Origin: an uncultured Eubacteriales bacterium
GTDB lineage: Bacteria > Bacillota > Clostridia > Lachnospirales > Lachnospiraceae
Reading direction: 5' to 3'
Assembly (NCBI GenBank): GCA_900314845.1
Contig: OMWV01000021.1
Span: 62,001 to 126,000 of the forward strand
DNA: 64,000 nt
Under the pieces are notes generated by a model. The model made no database searches. It had not been told where the DNA came from and saw nothing but the letters and a program-made list of their open reading frames with translations. This document shows, piece by piece, positions 59,941 to 64,000 of the stretch. The number at the start of each line of letters is the position of its first letter. Within the stretch, counting starts at the first letter, position 1. A program made the position numbers and the translations under genes.

Positions 59941-62079
59941 TTAGTGCTGCTTCTTAAATGCATAGATGCCAAGTCCTGCTGCGCTCGCGCTTGCCAGGAA
60001 AAGAACGACCCAGAGAACAAGATTGGAATTATCGCCAGTCTCGACAGCCGTGCTTGCGGACTCAGTCTCCTTCTCCACGGGCTTCAGCACAACGACTTCC
60101 TTCTTCACGACCTTATTATTGATGATCTTCGTCTCCGGTTCAGTCTCCGGCTGATCCGGTTTCGTCTCCGGCTGATCCGGCTTTGTTTCCGGCTGCTCGG
60201 GCTTTGTCTCCGGCTGATCTGTCTCCGTTTCCGTCTCCGGCTGATCTGTCTCCGTTTCCGTCTCCGGCTGATCAGGAGTTTTCACCTTATTTGTAAATGT
60301 TACGGCAATCTTATCGTTCTCCTTTATAGTTCCCGTCTCATTTTCCGAGCTTACCGTAAACTCTTCCGGCGCATCGACCTCTTCGACCGTATATTTTACA
60401 TCTACAGGAAGACCGGTTACCTTCTTGCTCTCCCCATTTTTCAGGGTAAACTGTGCCTGACCGTTCTCAAAAACGATATCTCCGTATGTCTGAGTCACCT
60501 GGGCCAGATCCTTGCCATCCACAGTCTGTCCGGACAAGGTAATCTTGAAACTGAAAGCCTGGTCTGTATCAGAACCCTCGACTTTCTTGCTGATCTCAAG
60601 ATTCCCATGAGGATATGTCTCCCAGTAAACGGCATTTTTAAACCAGGTAAATGTATGGATCAGATTATTCTCGTCTATTCCCGTGATACTCAGCTTATTG
60701 CTCTGCTCTGCATTCGCCTTGTCAAGAGCATCCTGGACCACTTTCTTCTGCTCATCCGTCCAGTCCGTCTGATCCAGACCGGTAAGCTTCCAGTGCCCTA
60801 CACTGCCTTGAGGAGCGATATAGGTCGAGTAATAATCTATGGATCCGGGCTCGTGCGCCTTAACGTAATAGCTGTTCTCACCAAATGTATTGCTTCCAAG
60901 AGGATCTGAAGACAGGTCAGCCTGTCCGTCATTATCATCATCCAGGTTGACCGTGCCGATCAGGGCATTGTCAAGCGTATTGCCTGAAATATCTACCACT
61001 GTCGATCCGCGGTCTGATGAATCCTGAATGATCACCTTGTTCCGCAGATCCTTCGTCCCGGTGACCGTATTCCCTGTAAATGTAAGCTTTCCGCCGAGGA
61101 CACCCTTATCAACATTATTATCGAAGGAGCCATGGTAGGCAAAATTGCAGCCGCTGTAGCTGTTGCCGGTTACAGTGACATTCATCGGAGCCTTCTGATA
61201 ATCCTCCATATAGGTACCCTGGTCCAGATTATTAAATGTATTCCCTTCCAGCGTATAGGTGGTCAGGCCGTTATCCGCGAAAACACCGTTCCCTGTTCCT
61301 GAACCGTTGAAGGTACAGTTCTTCACTGTCAGCCCGTTGGCACGTTCCATAGAAGTATCACCGTTCGTAGCTTCTACCGCCGATGCCTGCCAGCTCTTTT
61401 TGGTCGTGCCCATAGCAAATGTCAGTCCGTCCAGGGTAAGATTGGAAGCATTTACAACAAGGCCGCTGTTGATACGGGTCGTCTGGTTGGCAGATACTGT
61501 TGCGGTTTTTCCATCAGACTTTGTATATGTAATAGCAGTATCGGGAATAGATGATCCGTCCAGTACCGAAATTTCGGCCCCGGCGCTGCTCTGAATGGTC
61601 AGGCCGTCGACACCGTTTATCACATTAAATCTGTTGTAAGTGCCGGCTGCGACATTGATGGTCCAGCCGTCTTCCTTGCCATCTGTAGTCGAACCCGCAT
61701 TTTCATCGCCCAGAGAGCGGAGATAATTGATGGCACTCTGGATATCGGTATATGTTTTTCCCTCTTCTACAGCAGCTGAAGCGTCGACCGTAAGAGTTTT
61801 TGTCCCATCCGCAGCTGGAGCTCTTCGGACTGCCTTTTTCAGAGGCTGCTCTTTGACCGTCTCCTCTTCTGTCTCTCCTGTCATGTCCACAGAAATCTGC
61901 TCGCTGCTCTCTTCTGTCACATCCGATGAAAACTGTTCACCCATCTGGGTAGTCTCAACTGCATTCTTTGTTTCAACTGTCTCAGCTGTCTTGGCCTGCT
62001 CTGCCGCCGAGGGGAACGAGAGGCTGGCAGTCACAACTGCGATCAGCGTCAGTACCCCTATGTTTTTCTTCAAGTACAT
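59941..62079 (-). CDS. Large anchored surface protein: beta-helix, Cna-B-like domain and C-terminal membrane anchor
   Basis: 712 residues from ATG 62079 (MYLKKNIGVLTLIAVVTA) with AGGGGGA upstream. Signal peptide cleaved near AAEQ. Residues about 100-430 look like a right-handed beta-helix (TYTDIQSAINYLRSL, GADGLTIQ-type turns, ASNLTLDGLTFAMGTTKKSW, LTVKNCTFNGSG). Residues about 500-610 are a Cna-B-like domain (NLEISKKVEGSDTDQAFSFK, YTVEEVDAPEEF). A proline/glutamate repeat (PETETETDQ, then PETKPDQ) leads to TAVETGDNSN and a terminal helix (LVLWVVLFLASASAAGLGIY) with KKQH. This resembles a sortase signal but lacks a clear LPxTG. Probably an adhesin or glycan-binding protein. Confidence 0.87.
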   Translation of the reverse strand: MYLKKNIGVLTLIAVVTASLSFPSAAEQAKTAETVETKNAVETTQMGEQFSSDVTEESSEQISVDMTGETEEETVKEQPLKKAVRRAPAADGTKTLTVDASAAVEEGKTYTDIQSAINYLRSLGDENAGSTTDGKEDGWTINVAAGTYNRFNVINGVDGLTIQSSAGAEISVLDGSSIPDTAITYTKSDGKTATVSANQTTRINSGLVVNASNLTLDGLTFAMGTTKKSWQASAVEATNGDTSMERANGLTVKNCTFNGSGTGNGVFADNGLTTYTLEGNTFNNLDQGTYMEDYQKAPMNVTVTGNSYSGCNFAYHGSFDNNVDKGVLGGKLTFTGNTVTGTKDLRNKVIIQDSSDRGSTVVDISGNTLDNALIGTVNLDDDNDGQADLSSDPLGSNTFGENSYYVKAHEPGSIDYYSTYIAPQGSVGHWKLTGLDQTDWTDEQKKVVQDALDKANAEQSNKLSITGIDENNLIHTFTWFKNAVYWETYPHGNLEISKKVEGSDTDQAFSFKITLSGQTVDGKDLAQVTQTYGDIVFENGQAQFTLKNGESKKVTGLPVDVKYTVEEVDAPEEFTVSSENETGTIKENDKIAVTFTNKVKTPDQPETETETDQPETETETDQPETKPEQPETKPDQPETKPDQPETEPETKIINNKVVKKEVVVLKPVEKETESASTAVETGDNSNLVLWVVLFLASASAAGLGIYAFKKQH
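60130..60275 (-). repeat. Proline/glutamate tandem repeats of the surface protein
   Basis: Units PETETETDQ (twice) and PETKPDQ/PETKPEQ (several) form a wall-spanning stalk before the anchor. The 18-27 base units are near-identical at DNA level, so the length may vary between strains. Confidence 0.85.
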
Positions 62080-62104
62080 AACGAATCCCCCTGTATAACA
62101 AAAA

Positions 62105-62171
62105 TACCCATACGGGTAATTTGTATAAATAACTATACAGGTATTATAAATTTGAAGAAAATGTAAGTCAA
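62105..62171 (-). promoter_or_regulatory. Promoter of the surface-protein gene with two palindromes
   Basis: Minus strand: TTGACT (62171-62166), 17 bases, TATAAT (62148-62143). Downstream, in the leader, are TGTATA-6-TATACA (inverted repeat, about 62122-62139) and TACCCATACGGGTA (62105-62118). They may be operators or leader hairpins. Confidence 0.72.
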
Positions 62172-62196
62172 GAAAATTTCTCACTAGACAATCAGA

Positions 62197-62222
62197 CCGG
62201 AGTCCTTTTCGAAAGGCTCCGG
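62197..62222 (-). terminator. Hairpin after the FN3-type secreted protein gene
   Basis: CCGGAG (62197) and CTCCGG (62217) with an inner CCTTT/AAAGG stem, ten bases after the stop. T-run poor; probable terminator or stabilising end. Confidence 0.55.
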
Positions 62223-62232
62223 CCATTCTGTT

Positions 62233-63327
62233 TTATTTTGTTGTAACTGATTTTGCCCTGCTCCAGGAAGAATAGTATTTGGCTTTGCCTGCCTTCTTGT
62301 ATGTCCGAACCCTCACATAATATTTCTTTTTTGCTTTGAGCTTCGTGATTTTTCTTGAGACAGTCTTATTGTTTTTTACCATGACTGTCTTGGTGCCTGA
62401 TCTGAAATTTTTATTCTTACTGTACTGGATCTGATATCCGTCTGTCTGTGCAGCCTGTTTCTTCCACTTTACTGTGAAAGCCTTCTTTGCCCTGGTCACT
62501 TTTGTAACCGTTGTGGCTTTCGGATATATTTTAAATGTTACAGTCTTCCTCCCGGTATAATTTCCTATCCCTGAGACTGTCACCTTTGCTCTGCCAACAT
62601 TTCTATTATTCGAATAAGACACGGTATAATTTGATGCATTGACATTTTTGCCATCAACATCCTTAACAGTGATAAGAGGCCTGATCACGCTCCCCGTATA
62701 AACCGCCGACGTTCTTGACAAAACCACTTTATTCATCATAGGATAAAATTCCATCTTACGCTGATTACATGACTCGCATTCCCAATCAGCGCTCCCGGAA
62801 TATTCAAACGACCCTTTTTCATAATCTGTTCTCGTCCATGAATGGCTGTGTCTCTTGTACATGAACCTGTATGTATTATAGGAACTGTTGGAAGAGCAGC
62901 ACCCAACTCTGACATAGTAGGTCCTTCCTTTTTTCAGACTGACTAACTTCCATTTCGCAGTTTGATCAATGAGATAGGTGTTGTTTATCCACTCCTCATC
63001 ATTTTGCTGAAGATAGGCGTCATCCACAGACGGATATATGTCGTACCAGACATCATCTACATTGGGGATTCCATAAGGATTGTATAAGAAAAGTTCATAG
63101 TATCCATCAGCAGCTGGAGTGAATTTCACATACTGTGCATCGAAATAGTCGTCATCCCAGGGCAAAGTTAAAGTTATCGTCTTATTCTCGCTGGCATATG
63201 CTGCATTTACGGCTCTGTCATAGTCCACATCAGCATAAGCCTTTTTCGATCCGACAAAGCCAATAAAAATCAAACCAATGAAAACGGATATCATAGTTAC
63301 AAATACTCTTCGTGCTGAATTACACAT
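62233..63327 (-). CDS. Secreted protein with C-terminal fibronectin-III-like domain
   Basis: 364 residues from ATG 63327 (MCNSARRVFVTMISVFIGLI), AGGAGGTG upstream. Signal peptide cleaved near KKAYA. N-terminal domain (about 30-150) is a PPC/beta-sandwich-like region (ENKTITLTLPWDDDYFDAQY, RTYYVRVGCCSS). A short WECESCNQR segment may bind metal or form a disulfide. Then an Ig-like YTGSVIRPLITVKDVDGKNV segment and a basic FN3 domain (KAFTVKWKKQAAQTDGYQIQ, KYYVRVRTYKKAGKAKYYSS). Such proteins bind surface glycans in Lachnospiraceae. No catalytic residues seen. Confidence 0.82.
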   Translation of the reverse strand: MCNSARRVFVTMISVFIGLIFIGFVGSKKAYADVDYDRAVNAAYASENKTITLTLPWDDDYFDAQYVKFTPAADGYYELFLYNPYGIPNVDDVWYDIYPSVDDAYLQQNDEEWINNTYLIDQTAKWKLVSLKKGRTYYVRVGCCSSNSSYNTYRFMYKRHSHSWTRTDYEKGSFEYSGSADWECESCNQRKMEFYPMMNKVVLSRTSAVYTGSVIRPLITVKDVDGKNVNASNYTVSYSNNRNVGRAKVTVSGIGNYTGRKTVTFKIYPKATTVTKVTRAKKAFTVKWKKQAAQTDGYQIQYSKNKNFRSGTKTVMVKNNKTVSRKITKLKAKKKYYVRVRTYKKAGKAKYYSSWSRAKSVTTK

Positions 63328-63341
63328 GAAAACACCTCCTG

Positions 63342-63866
63342 TCAATCAACCCGATATTCATACATCCCAAACGTTCTTTCTCCGGTTACCGCATAGTACA
63401 TCTTTATGTTCTCGATGAATTCAAAGCCTTCCTCAAGGTACAGGCGGGCAGCAGATTCATTTCCTTCGATCACGTCCAGCCGGATGGCCTTTTTTTGCCT
63501 TTGCCTGGCTGTATCCACAGCAAAACGGACCATCTGCCTGGCATAGCCTTTCCCGAATTCTTCCGGAGCCACTCCCAGGGCATGGATCACGAGAAAGTCA
63601 TCTCTGCCGCAGGATATCTTCCAGTGAACGGTATCGTACTCCATTCCTCCTCTACTGTTGAGGATCATAACGCAGACAAGAACCCCGTTATTCTCGCCCA
63701 CATACAGCTCACCGCGCTCCAGAGCCTGCCGCAGGAGTTCCTCGGAAGGATACTGATCGACTTTCCAGCCAATATCGTGGATCGTCCCGGCATTTTTTAT
63801 GATCAGATGGTTATAAAAATCCCGGATAGGTCTTTTCTCCTCCCACCTGGCTCTTCTGATATTCAT
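63342..63866 (-). CDS. GNAT-family N-acetyltransferase
   Basis: 174 residues from ATG 63866 (MNIRRARWEEKRPIRDFYNH). Acetyl-CoA-binding motif VAPEEFGKGYARQMVRFAVD near residue 105 (Q/R-x-x-G-x-G/A), then AIRLDVIEGNESAARLYLEEGFEF, the classical GNAT C-terminal half. The substrate is unknown. It starts 17 bases after the stop of the DUF1801-like gene, and its stop is 14 bases before the FN3-type gene. Ribosome site AGGAT is weak. Confidence 0.88.
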   Translation of the reverse strand: MNIRRARWEEKRPIRDFYNHLIIKNAGTIHDIGWKVDQYPSEELLRQALERGELYVGENNGVLVCVMILNSRGGMEYDTVHWKISCGRDDFLVIHALGVAPEEFGKGYARQMVRFAVDTARQRQKKAIRLDVIEGNESAARLYLEEGFEFIENIKMYYAVTGERTFGMYEYRVD

Positions 63867-63883
63867 ATCCTGAGATTCACCCC

Positions 63884-64000
63884 TTAAACGTGATGCCCTG
63901 TCTCGCCGCACCACTTAGCGATCTGAAAGACAAGTTCTCTATCTATCTTCCCATAAGGGATGCGAATCGTTCCTTTTGATGTTTTATATTCCGCAAGCTG
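63884..64000 (-). CDS. C-terminal fragment of a DUF1801-like protein (5' end outside window)
   Basis: The frame is open at the right edge and ends at TAA 63884. The 38 visible residues (AEYKTSKGTIRIPYGKIDRE, then LVFQIAKWCGETGHHV) fit the end of DUF1801/YdhG-type frataxin-like proteins, where KGTIxFP is typical. Short, so tentative. Confidence 0.55.
   Translation of the reverse strand, partial: QLAEYKTSKGTIRIPYGKIDRELVFQIAKWCGETGHHV

Noticed and set aside
60130-60290. CRISPR-like short repeats
   Set aside because: They are in-frame proline/glutamate coding repeats without spacers.
1-64000. Mobile elements, prophage, rRNA or tRNA genes
   Set aside because: No transposase, integrase or phage motif was seen, and no intergenic stretch has a tRNA-like fold.

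Overview
The window looks like the chromosome of an anaerobic Gram-positive bacterium of the Clostridia, most like Lachnospiraceae. The basis is the gene content: type-2 GalT, a GPH sugar transporter, a Feo cluster with two FeoA proteins and a FeoB-associated Cys-rich protein, secreted proteins with choline-binding-type repeats and FN3-like tails, and strong AGGAGG ribosome sites. I see no rRNA, tRNA, CRISPR array, insertion sequence or prophage. Nearly all of it is coding, and no gene-free stretch exceeds 300 bases.

Layout. (1) 1-4897, minus strand: DUF815 AAA+ ATPase, DeoD-type nucleoside phosphorylase, Xaa-Pro aminopeptidase and an edge-truncated aminotransferase. (2) 5090-8044: DAHP synthase on plus from a near-consensus promoter, converging with TrmO, then an unrecognised helical protein. 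(3) 8248-17462, minus: a sugar uptake locus with EI, HPr, a sucrose-type PTS EIIBCA, a HAD phosphatase, a LacI-type repressor, an amylosucrase-family GH13 enzyme and a PfkB fructokinase. Two matched operators follow the -10 boxes of the two main promoters. No GH32 sucrose-6-phosphate hydrolase is present, so the way phosphorylated sucrose is split is open. (4) 17627-25537, minus: PHP phosphatase, Na/Pi cotransporter with PhoU tail, two alpha/beta hydrolases, an ABC exporter, ExoIII and a TrmH-type methyltransferase. (5) 25777-29101, minus: the iron(II) uptake operon feoA-feoA-feoB-Cys-rich protein-HMA protein.

(6) 29350-36948, minus: the most unusual region. A small autoregulated-looking XRE protein and a LuxR-type regulator precede a hairpin. 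Seven tightly packed genes follow: a 2Fe-2S protein, an FAD/NAD/Fe-S oxidoreductase, a BFD-like 2Fe-2S protein, a DAO-type flavoenzyme, an ornithine-cyclodeaminase-like protein, a PII signal protein and an APC permease. This resembles opine oxidase, HcnABC and hydroxyproline dehydrogenase complexes, rewired for an anaerobe and linked to PII. I propose it takes up and oxidises an amine or N-substituted (or D-) amino acid.

(7) 37212-47219: CDF metal efflux, a ThrRS lacking the TGS domain, M18 aminopeptidase, MutY, a secreted transglutaminase-like protein, an acyltransferase, a basic coiled-coil protein and an NCS1 permease. (8) 47416-55394, plus: a galactoside operon with a GT-B-like protein of unknown role, GPH transporter, GH36 alpha-galactosidase, GalK and GalT. 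It imports and splits alpha-galactosides and feeds galactose into the Leloir pathway. (9) 55400-64000, minus: P1-family peptidase, acyltransferase, lipoprotein esterase, secreted propeller protein, large anchored surface protein, FN3-containing secreted protein, GNAT acetyltransferase and the end of a DUF1801-like gene.
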